This document shows, one piece after another, positions 30,544-39,211 of a DNA stretch of 55,665 bases. The DNA comes from Bacillus sp. AFS015802 (GTDB taxonomy: Bacteria; Bacillota; Bacilli; Bacillales; Bacillaceae_B), in NCBI RefSeq assembly GCF_002561455.1, contig NZ_NTUP01000065.1, positions 1 to 55,665 of the forward strand, in the 5' to 3' direction. The position numbers were made by a program, and so were the translations under genes. The notes beneath the pieces are model-generated. The model was not told the DNA's origin. It did not search any database and saw nothing but the letters and a program-made list of their open reading frames with translations. The first letter of the stretch is position 1, and the number at the start of each line of letters is the position of its first letter.

Positions 30544-30774
30544 TTACTGAATGATATGATCTAATTCATGATAGGCCGGATTTCTCTCCAGACTCTCCTG
30601 ACAATCTTCACAGATCGTCCTTACTTGAATGTCTCCATTGTCCTGATACTGAACCATATGTAACCGTTCTTCATCCGTCAGCATATGAATGCCAAGCTGC
30701 TCAGAATCCACGGATACATTTGAAAGGGTCCCTACCTTCGTACCACAATGCCTGCACTGATAATGGATTGCCAT
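30544..30774 (-). CDS. fin: Anti-sigma-F factor Fin
   Basis: A small zinc protein that inhibits sigma-F and helps the forespore switch to sigma-G. The 76-residue product has two CxxC pairs (Cys7-x2-Cys10 and Cys55-x2-Cys58), as in B. subtilis Fin (YabK). I chose the ATG at 30774 (MAIHYQCRHC), with GGAGGGAAGG upstream; the longer frame from 30792 starts inside that site. A near-consensus forespore promoter precedes it. The position between pth and mfd is conserved. Confidence 0.95.
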   Translation of the reverse strand: MAIHYQCRHCGTKVGTLSNVSVDSEQLGIHMLTDEERLHMVQYQDNGDIQVRTICEDCQESLERNPAYHELDHIIQ

Positions 30775-30803
30775 ATCCTTCCCTCCATACACATTTATAC
30801 TGT

Positions 30804-30834
30804 TAGTATGGACCTGATAGAAGGCAGTTATTCA
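30804..30834 (-). promoter_or_regulatory. Forespore (sigma-F/sigma-G) promoter of fin
   Basis: Minus-strand TGAATA (30829-30834), an 18-bp spacer and CATACTA (30804-30810), a perfect match to sigma-G boxes. B. subtilis fin is transcribed by sigma-F and sigma-G; the sequence alone does not separate the two. Confidence 0.8.
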
Positions 30835-30878
30835 ACCTTGACGGGGAATGGTCCCTGGACATTCAGTATATGAAATGG

Positions 30879-31436
30879 TTAGTTGAATTTATTCATCACT
30901 TCAAGGAATGGTTTATCCAACCATGTTTCACACGCTTCCACGCTGGAGGAAATGGCTTTATCCAGTTCAGGCTGCTCTTCCTTTGAAAATTTCCCAAGGA
31001 CGTAATCGGGAACGCTCATTCCGTTGGTTGGGCGGTCTATTCCCACCCGCAGGCGGTTAAACTGCTGGGAACCCAAATGAGCGATGGTTGACTTAATGCC
31101 ATTATGCCCACCAGCACTTCCCTTTTGTCTTAATCTCAATTTCCCTACCGGCAAGTCCAAATCATCATAAATGACCAGTAAATCCTCATCTTCAATCCCG
31201 AAATAATCCATTAAGGGTACAATGCTTTCCCCTGACAGATTCATATACGTAAGAGGCTTTAAAAGAACGACCTTCTCACCTTTATGATGATATGTGCCGT
31301 AAACCCCTTTAAACTTTGACTGGTTCAACGAAACGCCCAGCCGATCGGCTAACGCATCTATAATAACGAATCCGATATTATGTCTCGTTTTCTCATATTG
31401 AGATCCCGGATTCCCAAGACCAACGATTAACTTCAT
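30879..31436 (-). CDS. pth: Peptidyl-tRNA hydrolase
   Basis: Frees tRNA from peptidyl-tRNA that drops off ribosomes; called spoVC in B. subtilis. The 185-residue protein has [20 protein letters not shown] (containing Asn and His of the active site), [28 protein letters not shown] and [18 protein letters not shown]. The ATG at 31436 with GAGGTG fits homologues; the frame open to 31487 adds 17 unsupported residues. It follows ctc, an order conserved in bacilli. Confidence 0.97.
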   Translation of the reverse strand: MKLIVGLGNPGSQYEKTRHNIGFVIIDALADRLGVSLNQSKFKGVYGTYHHKGEKVVLLKPLTYMNLSGESIVPLMDYFGIEDEDLLVIYDDLDLPVGKLRLRQKGSAGGHNGIKSTIAHLGSQQFNRLRVGIDRPTNGMSVPDYVLGKFSKEEQPELDKAISSSVEACETWLDKPFLEVMNKFN

Positions 31437-31520
31437 TTCTAACACCTCTTCTGACCTTATACCTCTAGAATAACGTAAAAAGCGCAACCTGCAAAAGGTT
31501 ACGCCAAAAAATAGTGATTT

Positions 31521-32174
31521 TTATTCTTCCGTTGATTCACTTTCTTCACTGGCTTCTGATTCTCTGCCTTCTTCATTATCAGGTGTGCCGGCTTCCTGCT
31601 CTTCACCGCTGTCGATTTCTTCTTCCTGTCTTGGTGCCAGGATCGAAGCGATGGTACGATCGTCCTCTTCATTGAGAGTGACGCTGTACTTGTCGCGGAT
31701 ATCGCTGATCGTTACCGTTTCTCCCACTTGAAGCTCCGTTACGTCCACTTCAATGGATTCCGGAATATCATTCGGTTTGGCTGTTACTGATACCTCATGT
31801 AACGGCTGCTGCATCACGCCTCCGTCTTTCACGCCTGCCGCTTCTCCTACAAGCTCGATACGAACATCCGCATCGATCTCCTCTGACATATTCACAGCAA
31901 GGAAATCAACATGAGTAACGGCATCCTTCAAGTGATCCTGTTGATAGTCACTTAAAATGACGTTTTGTTTAGTACCATCTACGTTTAAAGAAATAATTCC
32001 GTTTCTTCCTACTTCACGGATCGTTTTAATGAATGTAATGGCATCTACCATGATTGGTGTATTATCTGCTTTGTAGCCGTACACAACTCCAGGAATATTC
32101 CCCTCGTGTCTCAGCTTTGTTAATGAAGATCGTTTAAAATCTTTTCTGGTATTTGCTTTTAGTTCTGTTGCCAT
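31521..32174 (-). CDS. ctc: General stress protein Ctc (ribosomal protein bL25, TL5/CTC form)
   Basis: Binds 5S rRNA in the large ribosomal subunit. The 217-residue protein has the L25 domain (about 1-90, ANTRKDFKRSSLTKLRHEG and GNIPGVVYG), then the TL5-type beta domain (about 95-185). A strongly acidic tail ends it (GEEQEAGTPDNEEGRESEAS). In B. subtilis ctc is a classic sigma-B stress gene, and a matching promoter is visible here. Confidence 0.95.
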   Translation of the reverse strand: MATELKANTRKDFKRSSLTKLRHEGNIPGVVYGYKADNTPIMVDAITFIKTIREVGRNGIISLNVDGTKQNVILSDYQQDHLKDAVTHVDFLAVNMSEEIDADVRIELVGEAAGVKDGGVMQQPLHEVSVTAKPNDIPESIEVDVTELQVGETVTISDIRDKYSVTLNEEDDRTIASILAPRQEEEIDSGEEQEAGTPDNEEGRESEASEESESTEE

Positions 32175-32231
32175 GTCTAATCCAACACCTTCCCTAATCT
32201 TTTATGTTAGTTAAAGTTCTATATATAGTAA

Positions 32232-32257
32232 TTACCCTAATCCCATTTGAAATAAAC
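32232..32257 (-). promoter_or_regulatory. Putative sigma-B promoter of ctc
   Basis: Minus-strand GTTTAT (32252-32257), a 14-bp spacer and GGGTAA (32232-32237), one mismatch from each sigma-B box (GTTTAA, GGGTAT), 57 bp upstream of the start. Confidence 0.75.
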
Positions 32258-32345
32258 ATAGAAAAAGCAATTAATAACGGGAGAAGCGCTCGGGGAATGT
32301 TGGCAGATGGGCGTTTTCACTCCTGATACCGTTCGTGCAGAAAAC

Positions 32346-32386
32346 GAAAAAAGAAGAGCCTGACATAAGGGACAGGCTCTTCTTTC
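32346..32386 (-). terminator. Terminator of the glmU-prs unit
   Basis: An 11-bp stem AGAAGAGCCTG/CAGGCTCTTCT with a U-rich tail on the minus strand, 27 bp after the prs stop codon. Confidence 0.9.
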
Positions 32387-32412
32387 TATGCACAAACTAC
32401 AAATATTAATTC

Positions 32413-33372
32413 TTAATCAAATAGCGTACTGACAGATTGTTGTTCGTAGACACGGATGATCGCTTCACTGATCAGAGGAGCCACTGACAGGGACTTCACT
32501 TTACCGATCATTTTCTCTTCCCCTAGTGGGATGGAGTTCGTTACAACCAATTCTTTAATATTAGAGTTTTCGATGCGCTCGATGGCAGGACCGGAAAGAA
32601 CCGGGTGCGTACAGCAAGCATATACTTCTTTCGCTCCGTTCTCTACTAACGCATTGGCTGCAAGTGTGATCGTACCCGCCGTATCGATGATGTCATCGAT
32701 CAGGATCGCAATTTTCCCATCGATATTACCGACGATGTTCATAACCTCAGCCACGTTTGGTTTCGGACGACGCTTATCAATGATGGCGATAGGAGCTTTC
32801 AGGCGCTCTGCAAGCTTACGTGCTCTTGTTACCCCTCCATGGTCAGGGGAAACGATGACAAGATCTTCTGTATTGAATCCTCTTTCCTCGAAATAATCCG
32901 CTAAGATCGGAACACCCATCAGGTGATCGATCAGGATATCGAAGAAACCTTGGATCTGAGGAGCATGCAGATCCAGTGTGATGACACGTGTAGCACCGGC
33001 TGTTTCAAGTAGGTTCGCCACTAATTTAGCGGTGATTGGTTCACGTGCTCTCGCTTTACGGTCTTGACGGGCATAACCGTAATATGGCATCACGATGTTA
33101 ATCGTTTTAGCAGAAGCACGTTTAAGCGCATCTACCATGATCAAAAGCTCCATCAGATTTTCATTTACAGGCTGACATGTAGATTGGATGACGAACACAT
33201 CACAACCACGGATACTTTCTTCGATGTTGATCTGGATTTCACCGTCACTAAAACGTTTAACAGAAGATTTCCCTAATTCAACTCCTACCTCATCAGCGAT
33301 TTCCTTTGCAAGGTGGTAGTTAGAATTAAGAGAGAAGATTTTCAACTTGGAATTAATATAAGAGTTTGGCAT
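32413..33372 (-). CDS. prs: Ribose-phosphate pyrophosphokinase
   Basis: Makes PRPP from ribose 5-phosphate and ATP for purine, pyrimidine, NAD, His and Trp synthesis. The 319-residue class I enzyme has [39 protein letters not shown], the metal/ATP site [12 protein letters not shown] and the PRPP loop [14 protein letters not shown]. It is 13 bp after glmU and probably cotranscribed. PRPP is also the signal molecule for PurR, encoded at 36278. Confidence 0.98.
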   Translation of the reverse strand: MPNSYINSKLKIFSLNSNYHLAKEIADEVGVELGKSSVKRFSDGEIQINIEESIRGCDVFVIQSTCQPVNENLMELLIMVDALKRASAKTINIVMPYYGYARQDRKARAREPITAKLVANLLETAGATRVITLDLHAPQIQGFFDILIDHLMGVPILADYFEERGFNTEDLVIVSPDHGGVTRARKLAERLKAPIAIIDKRRPKPNVAEVMNIVGNIDGKIAILIDDIIDTAGTITLAANALVENGAKEVYACCTHPVLSGPAIERIENSNIKELVVTNSIPLGEEKMIGKVKSLSVAPLISEAIIRVYEQQSVSTLFD

Positions 33373-33385
33373 TGTGGACCTCCCG

Positions 33386-34759
33386 TTATTTCTTATGATT
33401 TAGATTTTGAACATAATTTTCTTTATTTACCTGGCGTGCCCTCGCAATGGAAAGGGACTCACCCGGAACATCCTCGGTAATCGTAGAACCGGCAGCGATA
33501 TACGCACCTTTGCCTACGTTCACAGGAGCAACCAGATTTGAATTACAGCCGACGAATACACCGTCTTCGATCTTCGTCAGGTGCTTGTTCTTTCCATCAT
33601 AGTTCACCGTGATCGATCCACACCCGATGTTGACGTCTTGTCCAACCTCAGCATCACCGATGTAGCTTAAATGTGATGCCTTGCTCGCCTTACCGAAAGT
33701 AGCTTTCTTGATCTCGACAAAGTTGCCGATCTTCACTTCATCTTCAATGGAAGAAGCGGGGCGGATATGAGCAAATGGCCCAATTTGAACATCCGACCCA
33801 ATCGAGCTGTCATGGGCAACAGACTGTTTCAAAACGGTCCGGTCCCCGATCTGACAATCCTTCACCTCGGAGTTCGGTCCGATTATGGCGTCCTCACCGA
33901 TTGCAGTGTTCCCTTTAAGCACTGTACCCGGCAGGATCAGGGTATCTCTTCCGATTGTCACATCTGCATCGATATACGTATTGTTCGGATCTTTAATTGT
34001 TACACCGTTACGCATATGGTACTCATTGATGCGCTTTTTCATTGTGATCTCAGCTTGGGAAAGCGCTACACGGTCGTTGACACCCAAAGTCTCGTCAAAG
34101 TCACTTGTCTGGTACGCACTGACGATTTCACCTTCCGATTGAAGGATCTCAATGACATCCGGCAGGTAGTACTCACCTTGTACATTATCATTCGACACTT
34201 TCTTTAACGCGTCAAATAATGCTTTATTATCAAAACAATATGTTCCCGTGTTGATTTCCTTAACGCTTCTTTCTGCTTCCGTTGCGTCCTTATGTTCCAC
34301 AATGCGTTCAACTAACCCCTCCTGGTTACGGATGATTCGTCCGTAGCCATCTGGGGATTCTGTATGACCTGTCAAAATAGTCGCTTTGGCACCCTGTCCC
34401 TCATGGTGTTTCACCAATGCTTCCATTGTCTCTCCTTTAATGAGCGGCGTATCACCACATACCACTAAAGTCGTACCTTCCAGGTCACCCAGGACATCCT
34501 CAGACTGCATGACAGCATGAGCTGTGCCTAATTGCTCAGCCTGAAGGGCGAAATCACTCTTGCCTTCTAAATGCGACTTCACAAGCTCGGCACCATGACC
34601 GATGATCGTGACAGTCTTCTCTATATGTAGTGTTGAAATTTGGTCGACCACATGTTCCACCATTGGCTTGCCACACACAGGATGAAGAACTTTATAAAGC
34701 TTCGACTTCATTCTCGTACCTTGTCCGGCAGCTAATATAACGGCATATCGATTTGTCAT
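33386..34759 (-). CDS. glmU: Bifunctional GlcNAc-1-phosphate uridyltransferase / GlcN-1-phosphate acetyltransferase
   Basis: Makes UDP-GlcNAc for peptidoglycan and teichoic acids. The 457-residue protein has an N-terminal nucleotidyltransferase domain ([20 protein letters not shown] at the start, VVCGDTPLI). A left-handed beta-helix acetyltransferase domain follows from about residue 250, with hexapeptide repeats such as [13 protein letters not shown] and the active-site segment [11 protein letters not shown]. The ATG at 34759 with GGAGG is the family start; an upstream in-frame ATG adds 10 residues. It heads the glmU-prs unit. Confidence 0.97.
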   Translation of the reverse strand: MTNRYAVILAAGQGTRMKSKLYKVLHPVCGKPMVEHVVDQISTLHIEKTVTIIGHGAELVKSHLEGKSDFALQAEQLGTAHAVMQSEDVLGDLEGTTLVVCGDTPLIKGETMEALVKHHEGQGAKATILTGHTESPDGYGRIIRNQEGLVERIVEHKDATEAERSVKEINTGTYCFDNKALFDALKKVSNDNVQGEYYLPDVIEILQSEGEIVSAYQTSDFDETLGVNDRVALSQAEITMKKRINEYHMRNGVTIKDPNNTYIDADVTIGRDTLILPGTVLKGNTAIGEDAIIGPNSEVKDCQIGDRTVLKQSVAHDSSIGSDVQIGPFAHIRPASSIEDEVKIGNFVEIKKATFGKASKASHLSYIGDAEVGQDVNIGCGSITVNYDGKNKHLTKIEDGVFVGCNSNLVAPVNVGKGAYIAAGSTITEDVPGESLSIARARQVNKENYVQNLNHKK

Positions 34760-34793
34760 TTTTGGTCCTCCAATAACCTTTTTATCCATAACG

Positions 34794-34823
34794 AATATAT
34801 CCTAAAAACTTTATCATTTCAAG
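34794..34823 (-). promoter_or_regulatory. Sigma-A promoter of glmU-prs
   Basis: Minus-strand TTGAAA (34818-34823), an 18-bp spacer and TATATT (34794-34799), about 35 bp upstream of the chosen glmU start. Confidence 0.65.
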
Positions 34824-34855
34824 GATTCATGTAAAAGTACATATATTTGACAAAC

Positions 34856-34976
34856 GAAAAGCGGAGGCGGCTTGCCCAGGCCCGACAAGCATAAGATGAA
34901 TTGACCGGAAAGGCGTTCTTTGCCTTTTTGGTCAATTTAGCTTATGACCTCGAGGGACTAGCCGCCGGAGCTGGAC
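34856..34976 (+). repeat. Structured palindromic repeat, copy B
   Basis: A full copy of the family. The inner arms AATTGACC/GGTCAATT pair perfectly over 8 bp and the outer arms GGCGGCT/AGCCGCC over 7 bp. A second outer arm pair AGGCCC/GGGACT has one mismatch. It is first of three copies in a row in the 662-bp gap between glmU and spoVG. Confidence 0.9.
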
Positions 34977-34980
34977 AATT

Positions 34981-35102
34981 CGAAAAGCGGAAGGGGCTCG
35001 CACTGGGGCGACAAGCATAAGACGAGGAACCCGGAAAGGCGTCCTTTGCCTTTTTGGTTGATTTGACTTATGACCTCGAGCCTCTAGCCGCCGGAGCTGG
35101 AC
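34981..35102 (+). repeat. Structured palindromic repeat, copy C (mosaic)
   Basis: The left 60 bp (34982-35041) is identical to the left 60 bp of copy D. The right arm instead ends in CTAGCCGCCGGAGCTGGAC, the same as copy B. As a result its inner arms AGGAACCC and GGTTGATT do not pair. This looks like gene conversion or recombination between neighbouring copies. Confidence 0.9.
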
Positions 35103-35107
35103 ATCAG

Positions 35108-35226
35108 AAAAGCGGAAGGGGCTCGCACTGGGGCGACAAGCATAAGACGAGGAACCCGGAAAGGCGCTCTTTGCCTTTTTGGGTTCCTTGGCTTATGACC
35201 TCGAGCCCCAAGCCCCCGGAGCTGGA
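35108..35226 (+). repeat. Structured palindromic repeat, copy D
   Basis: A full copy. The inner arms AGGAACCC/GGGTTCCT pair perfectly over 8 bp; the outer arms TGGGGC/GCCCCA and GGGGCT/AGCCCC also pair. From here to 35372 the sequence is A/T-rich; I see no gene in it. Confidence 0.9.
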
Positions 35227-35372
35227 CATCGCAGAAAAGAGGATGCAACCCATGTCGAATTTTCTTTACCACAAAAAAACAAAAAAAGTTTATATAGAGG
35301 TTTCGCCATTCTATAAGCCTGGGTATACAAAAAACGTAAGAACCAACTTTTTTAAAAAGGGGCTCCAAAAGA

Positions 35373-35405
35373 CAAAAAAAAGAGCCTTACAAAAAGTAGG
35401 CTCTT
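35373..35405 (-). terminator. Terminator of spoVG
   Basis: Stem AAGAGCCTA/TAGGCTCTT (with one variation, loop of about 8 nt) and eight U residues on the minus strand, 17 bp after the spoVG stop. Confidence 0.88.
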
Positions 35406-35421
35406 GATGCTATAGATCCTA

Positions 35422-35715
35422 TTAGGAAGCCCCAGCTTCTTCTAACTCAACTTCTTCAAGCTCTCCTAAACGATGGTACTCAGCTAAGACGGCATCTTGA
35501 ATCTTGCCGCGAGTACCCGAGTTAATTGGATGAGCAATATCACGGAATTCCCCATCCGGAGTCCGCTTACTTGGCATCGCTACAAATAAGCCATTGTTCC
35601 CATCAATCACGCGAATGTCATGAACAACAAATTCATTATCCAGCGTAATAGATGCGATAGCTCTCATGCGACCATCGGTGTTTACTCGGCGTAATCTTAC
35701 GTCTGTTACTTCCAT
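35422..35715 (-). CDS. spoVG: RNA/DNA-binding septation and sporulation protein SpoVG
   Basis: A small conserved regulator that binds nucleic acid and affects asymmetric septation and cortex. The 97-residue product is nearly identical in pattern to the B. subtilis one: [56 protein letters not shown]. The ATG at 35715 has AAGGTGG upstream; an in-frame start four codons earlier is unlikely. It has its own sigma-H-type promoter and terminator. Confidence 0.97.
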   Translation of the reverse strand: MEVTDVRLRRVNTDGRMRAIASITLDNEFVVHDIRVIDGNNGLFVAMPSKRTPDGEFRDIAHPINSGTRGKIQDAVLAEYHRLGELEEVELEEAGAS

Positions 35716-35756
35716 TCTGTTCACCACCTTTTTCCCTAGATGAAATCTACTCTATG

Positions 35757-35783
35757 TATTCAACGAATTATTTAGATATTCCT
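35757..35783 (-). promoter_or_regulatory. Sigma-H promoter of spoVG
   Basis: Minus-strand AGGAATAT (35776-35783), an 11-bp spacer and GTTGAATA (35757-35764), matching the sigma-H pattern (AGGAwww, GAAT). A very A/T-rich tract follows upstream (35784-35825), as in B. subtilis spoVG, where AbrB binds. AbrB binding here is inferred. Confidence 0.8.
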
Positions 35784-35867
35784 TCTTAAATTGTAAAATT
35801 TTTTGAAAAGTTTTATTTTTTCCATTCATTCATCCATTCCATTTGAACTACACTTCTTTTTTGATAC

Positions 35868-35900
35868 AAAAAAACACCCGTGAAGATTACTTCACGAGTG
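35868..35900 (-). terminator. Terminator of the purR-ridA unit, overlapping the ridA stop
   Basis: Stem CACTCGTGAAG/CTTCACGGGTG (one G-T) with seven U residues on the minus strand. The last codons and stop of ridA form part of the stem. Confidence 0.87.
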
Positions 35901-36261
35901 CGATTACTTCGATTTCAACCTTGGCATCTTTCGGTAAGCGGGCTACTTCTACACAAGAACGAGCAGGCTTGTGGCTGCTGAAATACTCCCCATATACTTC
36001 ATTGATCGTGCCGAAATCATTCATATCCTTAATGAAGACCGTTGCTTTGACCACTGTTTCAAGCGTTGCCCCGGCTTCAGATAAAACGGCTTGAAGATTG
36101 CGAAACACTTGATGCGTCTGTTCCGCTACATCTCCCTCAATCATTGAACCCTCCGCTGTCAAAGGGATTTGCCCTGAACTGTAGAACAAATTGTTTACGA
36201 CAATACCCTGTGAATATGGACCAATTGCTGCTGGTGCTTCCTTAGTAGAAACTACACGCAT
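35887..36261 (-). CDS. ridA: RidA-family reactive intermediate deaminase (YabJ)
   Basis: Hydrolyses reactive 2-aminoacrylate/imine intermediates released by PLP enzymes. The 124-residue YjgF/YER057c-family protein has [32 protein letters not shown] and the catalytic arginine in [19 protein letters not shown]. Trimeric members bind substrate at subunit interfaces. It follows purR by 16 bp; in B. subtilis YabJ (purR operon) affects purine repression. That link is literature knowledge. Confidence 0.95.
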   Translation of the reverse strand: MRVVSTKEAPAAIGPYSQGIVVNNLFYSSGQIPLTAEGSMIEGDVAEQTHQVFRNLQAVLSEAGATLETVVKATVFIKDMNDFGTINEVYGEYFSSHKPARSCVEVARLPKDAKVEIEVIALVK

Positions 36262-36277
36262 ATTAAGATGCCTCCCC

Positions 36278-37114
36278 TTATGGTAAAAATGTTAGATTGG
36301 ATTGAAAATAATTTCCTTCCGTTAAGGAAATCTGCTTATCCTTTTCATTGACATCAGACAATTTTAACAATGATACATAATCATCCACCAGTCGACCGTC
36401 CATGCTATTGGATTCAACCAATACCCCGATTCCCGACAGGGTGGCAGAGAACTCTTCAAGGAGGTTCTTCATCCCATTGATGGTTCCCCCTGCTTTCATG
36501 AAATCATCCACGACCAATACTTTTGACCCTTCCTTCAGACTTCTTTTAGAAAGAACCATGGATTGGATTCTCTTGGATGAACCTGACACATAATTGATGC
36601 TCACAGTCGACCCTTCGGTTACACGGCTGTCCCGTCTGACGATGACAACCGGAACATTCAAATAGGAAGCAATCGCATTGGCAATCGGTATCCCTTTCGT
36701 CGCCACTGTCATAATGACATCAATATCTTTCTCTGCAAAAGCAGATGCCAGCAATTTCCCGACACTCTTCATGAGCTGAGGGTTACCAAGCAGATCCGTC
36801 ATGTAAAGGTACCCGCCCGGCAATAGACGATCGGAGCTTTCCAGGTGAACACAAAGTTCCTCGATCATTTCTTTCGCTTCCTGACTGTTTACCTTTGGAA
36901 CATATTTCACTCCACCTGCTGCCCCGGGAACCGTTTGAACCGTCCCGACACCCCGTCCTTCAAATGTTTCCTTTACAATCGTCAAATCCTCACTGATGGA
37001 AGACTTGGCAGAACCGTACCGTTCAGAGAAAAAAGTCAAAGGAACAAGCTGGTGGGGCCGTTCTAATAAATAGTGCGTCATATCAATCAATCGTTCGCTG
37101 CGCTTAAACTTCAC
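36278..37114 (-). CDS. purR: Purine operon repressor PurR
   Basis: Represses purine synthesis and transport genes and is released by PRPP. The 278-residue protein has an N-terminal winged helix ([20 protein letters not shown]) and a phosphoribosyltransferase-like domain with the PRPP motif [17 protein letters not shown] and [17 protein letters not shown]. The start is a GTG at 37114, 6 bases after an AGGAGG; the ATG at 37159 is too far upstream. Autoregulation is likely: a PurBox-like inverted repeat lies just upstream. Confidence 0.96.
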   Translation of the reverse strand: MKFKRSERLIDMTHYLLERPHQLVPLTFFSERYGSAKSSISEDLTIVKETFEGRGVGTVQTVPGAAGGVKYVPKVNSQEAKEMIEELCVHLESSDRLLPGGYLYMTDLLGNPQLMKSVGKLLASAFAEKDIDVIMTVATKGIPIANAIASYLNVPVVIVRRDSRVTEGSTVSINYVSGSSKRIQSMVLSKRSLKEGSKVLVVDDFMKAGGTINGMKNLLEEFSATLSGIGVLVESNSMDGRLVDDYVSLLKLSDVNEKDKQISLTEGNYFQSNLTFLP

Positions 37115-37130
37115 CAAAGATACCTCCTGA

Positions 37131-37172
37131 ATCCGAATATTATAATGTAAATATATCATTAATATACGGATT
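37131..37172. promoter_or_regulatory. Inverted repeat resembling a PurBox pair upstream of purR
   Basis: Two arms, TCCGAATATTATAAT (37132-37146) and its near complement ATTAATATACGGATT (37158-37172), face each other around an A/T-rich centre that includes a TATAAT. PurR of B. subtilis binds paired CGAA-core PurBoxes in opposite orientation and controls its own gene. The arms are seen; the binding is inferred. Confidence 0.45.
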
Positions 37173-37185
37173 TCGGCAAGAGCTC

Positions 37186-38040
37186 TTAATCTCCAAGCAT
37201 ACGCACTGCGAACACTTGATCACAAAAACCTCTTAAACCATTGTAGATTCGATGAAGTCTTGATTCATATTGCACCAATCCATATACTGTCGGACCGCTT
37301 CCGCTCATCAGAACGGCATCGGCACCAAACCGCTCCATTTGATCTTTAATCTGGGACACTTCGGGATGCATATCCAATGTAACCGATTCGAGTACATTTC
37401 CTAAATTGGAGCAAATATCATGATAATTTCCATGTTCTAATGCTGATATCATTGCATTTGTATTCGGATGTGTCATGTTTTTAAGATCCAAATTTTTATA
37501 AACATCCGCTGTTGAAACTCCTATTGTCGGTTTTGCCAGTATCACCCAACAGTTCGGTGGAGCAGGAAGATGCTTGATCTTCTCTCCTCTACCCGACGCT
37601 AACGCTGTACCTCCGTAAACACAGAAGGATACATCCGAGCCGATTTCTGCACCCAGCTCTGCCAGCTCGTCCATACTGAGGCCTAAACCCCATAAGCGAT
37701 TCAATCCTTTTAACGTTGCTGCCGCATCACTGCTTCCCCCTGCTAACCCTGCAGCTACGGGGATCACTTTATCGATGGAAATGGCTACACCCTTCTTGAT
37801 GTTCAATCTCTCTTTAAGCAGCTGTGCAGCCTGATAGGCAAGGTTTCTTCCATCGTCCGGTACAAATCGATTGTGGGAGAGAATTTTGATCGTGTCGTCT
37901 GAAAGATTCGTGAGCTCGATTCTATCCGCTAAATCAATTGTCGTCATAACCATCTCAACTTCATGGTAACCATCTGAACGTTTATGTAAAACATCAAGTG
38001 ATAGGTTAATTTTTGCCGGCGCCTTCACTAATAACCTCAT
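37186..38040 (-). CDS. ispE: 4-diphosphocytidyl-2-C-methyl-D-erythritol kinase
   Basis: A kinase of the non-mevalonate isoprenoid pathway. The 284-residue GHMP kinase has the N-terminal [12 protein letters not shown], the ATP loop [17 protein letters not shown] and the C-terminal [13 protein letters not shown]. An AAGGTG site precedes the ATG. It is flanked by sspF upstream and purR downstream, the order of B. subtilis. Confidence 0.97.
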   Translation of the reverse strand: MRLLVKAPAKINLSLDVLHKRSDGYHEVEMVMTTIDLADRIELTNLSDDTIKILSHNRFVPDDGRNLAYQAAQLLKERLNIKKGVAISIDKVIPVAAGLAGGSSDAAATLKGLNRLWGLGLSMDELAELGAEIGSDVSFCVYGGTALASGRGEKIKHLPAPPNCWVILAKPTIGVSTADVYKNLDLKNMTHPNTNAMISALEHGNYHDICSNLGNVLESVTLDMHPEVSQIKDQMERFGADAVLMSGSGPTVYGLVQYESRLHRIYNGLRGFCDQVFAVRMLGD

Positions 38041-38183
38041 ATCATCACCTTCTTACCAATACTCTTTGTTATATTGTATCATACACTTATTATAGAGAGT
38101 GTTAACTTCTAAACATACTCATACAAGTATGTTATTTTATCACGGAAAGTACTGATAGGAAAGATGGTCTTGTCTCTTACTAA

Positions 38184-38223
38184 ACAAAGGCCGCCTGAAA
38201 AGCATTACACTTTTAAGGCGACC
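38184..38223 (-). terminator. Terminator of sspF
   Basis: A stem GGTCGCCTTAAAAG/CTTTTCAGGCGGCC with one A-C and one G-T, loop about 7 nt, then a U-rich tail on the minus strand. It lies 49 bp after the stop. Confidence 0.75.
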
Positions 38224-38272
38224 CTCTGTATATGGTACTGATAAAAGATGTAATCATATGTGAAAAAAAGAG

Positions 38273-38455
38273 TTAGTGTGGATGATTTTCAGAAAGCTGC
38301 CGGCTTGCGCGCTCAACCGCACGCTTGACCATATTCCCAGCGTCCCGGGACGTGATCCCGCCCCAACCATCCTTCTGAACAACGTCATAGAATCCCAATT
38401 CCTGAGCGATTTCTTCTTTTAATTGATCAGACATGATTCCTCTTCTTCTACCCAT
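38273..38455 (-). CDS. sspF: Small acid-soluble spore protein SspF
   Basis: A 60-residue alpha/beta-type SASP-family protein that binds spore DNA. It has [40 protein letters not shown] and the closing [12 protein letters not shown], matching the SspF subgroup rather than the larger SspA/B type. GGAGG lies right before the ATG. It has a forespore-type -10 box and its own terminator, consistent with sigma-G expression late in the forespore. Confidence 0.94.
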   Translation of the reverse strand: MGRRRGIMSDQLKEEIAQELGFYDVVQKDGWGGITSRDAGNMVKRAVERASRQLSENHPH

Positions 38456-38486
38456 TGTTTACCTCCTTTTTGATGCACCACATGTA

Positions 38487-38493
38487 TAGTATG
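38487..38493 (-). promoter_or_regulatory. Likely sigma-G -10 box of sspF
   Basis: Minus-strand CATACTA, a perfect sigma-G -10, about 32 bp upstream of the sspF start. No convincing -35 (TGAATA) sits 17-18 bp further up, so this is only partial support. Confidence 0.5.
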
Positions 38494-38550
38494 TGTATTG
38501 GAGGTCAAAAGATGAGAAGGATAATATGTAAAACATGTATTTTAAACAAA

Positions 38551-38580
38551 TAAAAAAGCAGCAAACAATTGTCTACTGCT
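38551..38580 (-). terminator. Terminator of veg, overlapping its stop codon
   Basis: A 22-bp self-complementary stretch (38558-38579, with G-T pairs) that includes the veg stop codon (38573-38575), then six U residues on the minus strand. Confidence 0.75.
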
Positions 38581-38842
38581 GGCTAAAGATGATATTTCCT
38601 GTTGCTTCATCATAAAATGTTAATTGAACTGTCTCAGTGAGAACATCTGCATAGCTGTAAGAAACTCGTTCGAACGCATTCTCTTCTTGATCCAGTTGAA
38701 CCACGAACACAGAAGGATACGTTTCGGCTAGAACACCTGAACGCTCAATTGTTTTTCGACGTCCACCGTTTGCTTTAAGCATTAAACGTTTCCCCAGATT
38801 AGAATCAAGGGATCTTTTAATGTCGGCTAATGTTTTTGGCAT
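38573..38842 (-). CDS. veg: Veg protein
   Basis: An 89-residue protein highly conserved in Firmicutes: [60 protein letters not shown]. It is an SH3-barrel-like small protein. In B. subtilis it is strongly expressed in vegetative cells and is reported to stimulate biofilm genes. The mechanism is not clear from sequence. It has a strong promoter and GAGGTGG site here. Confidence 0.96.
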   Translation of the reverse strand: MPKTLADIKRSLDSNLGKRLMLKANGGRRKTIERSGVLAETYPSVFVVQLDQEENAFERVSYSYADVLTETVQLTFYDEATGNIIFSQQ

Positions 38843-38866
38843 TTCGCTTCCACCTCACTGTTATTA

Positions 38867-38895
38867 AATATAACACATTATGTAATTTTAGTCAA
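38867..38895 (-). promoter_or_regulatory. Strong sigma-A promoter of veg
   Basis: Minus-strand TTGACT (38890-38895), a 17-bp spacer and TATATT (38867-38872). A further TTGACA lies about 40 bp upstream (38931-38936) but lacks a good -10. The 433-bp gap 38843-39275 holds this promoter, copy E, a truncated repeat and the yabG hairpin. Confidence 0.75.
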
Positions 38896-39013
38896 ATAAA
38901 TTTATTATTTTAACAAGAATCATGAACACCTGTCAATATATTTTATTCAACAAAAAGTACGTTTTTTCTACATCCCTAACATTCCCCAATGAATGAAAAA
39001 TTATGTAAACAAT

Positions 39014-39132
39014 AAAAGCGGAAGGGCTTTGCCCAGAGGCGACAAGCATAAGACGAGCCTGCCGGAAAGGCGTTCTTTGCCTTTTTGGCAGGCTTGGCTT
39101 ATGACCTCGAGCCTCTAAGCCCTGGAGCTGGA
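39014..39132 (+). repeat. Structured palindromic repeat, copy E
   Basis: The best-paired copy: inner arms AGCCTGCC/GGCAGGCT, and outer arms AGAGGC/GCCTCT and AGGGCTT/AAGCCCT, are all perfectly complementary. The conserved blocks are intact. It lies between the yabG hairpin and the veg promoter. Confidence 0.92.
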
Positions 39133-39139
39133 TAACAAT

Positions 39140-39172
39140 AAAAGCGCAGGAGGCTTGCTTATGCCTGACAAG
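39140..39172 (+). repeat. Truncated copy of the palindromic repeat
   Basis: Only about the first 33 bp of a repeat (AAAAGCGCAGGAGGCTTGC, then CCTGACAAG) follow copy E by 7 bp. The rest is gone. The same full-plus-truncated arrangement occurs at copy A. Confidence 0.75.
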
Positions 39173-39211
39173 TAAAAAAACCACCACCCAACCAGTATAT
39201 GACACCCCAAA

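Noticed and set aside
35054..35407. Open frames on both strands in the glmU-spoVG gap
   Set aside because: They translate palindromic repeats and the spoVG terminator; similar peptides would arise from every repeat copy.
38933..39205. Minus-strand 90-residue open frame between veg and yabG
   Set aside because: It is the antisense of repeat copy E; its peptide resembles those from the other repeat copies, with no gene start signals.
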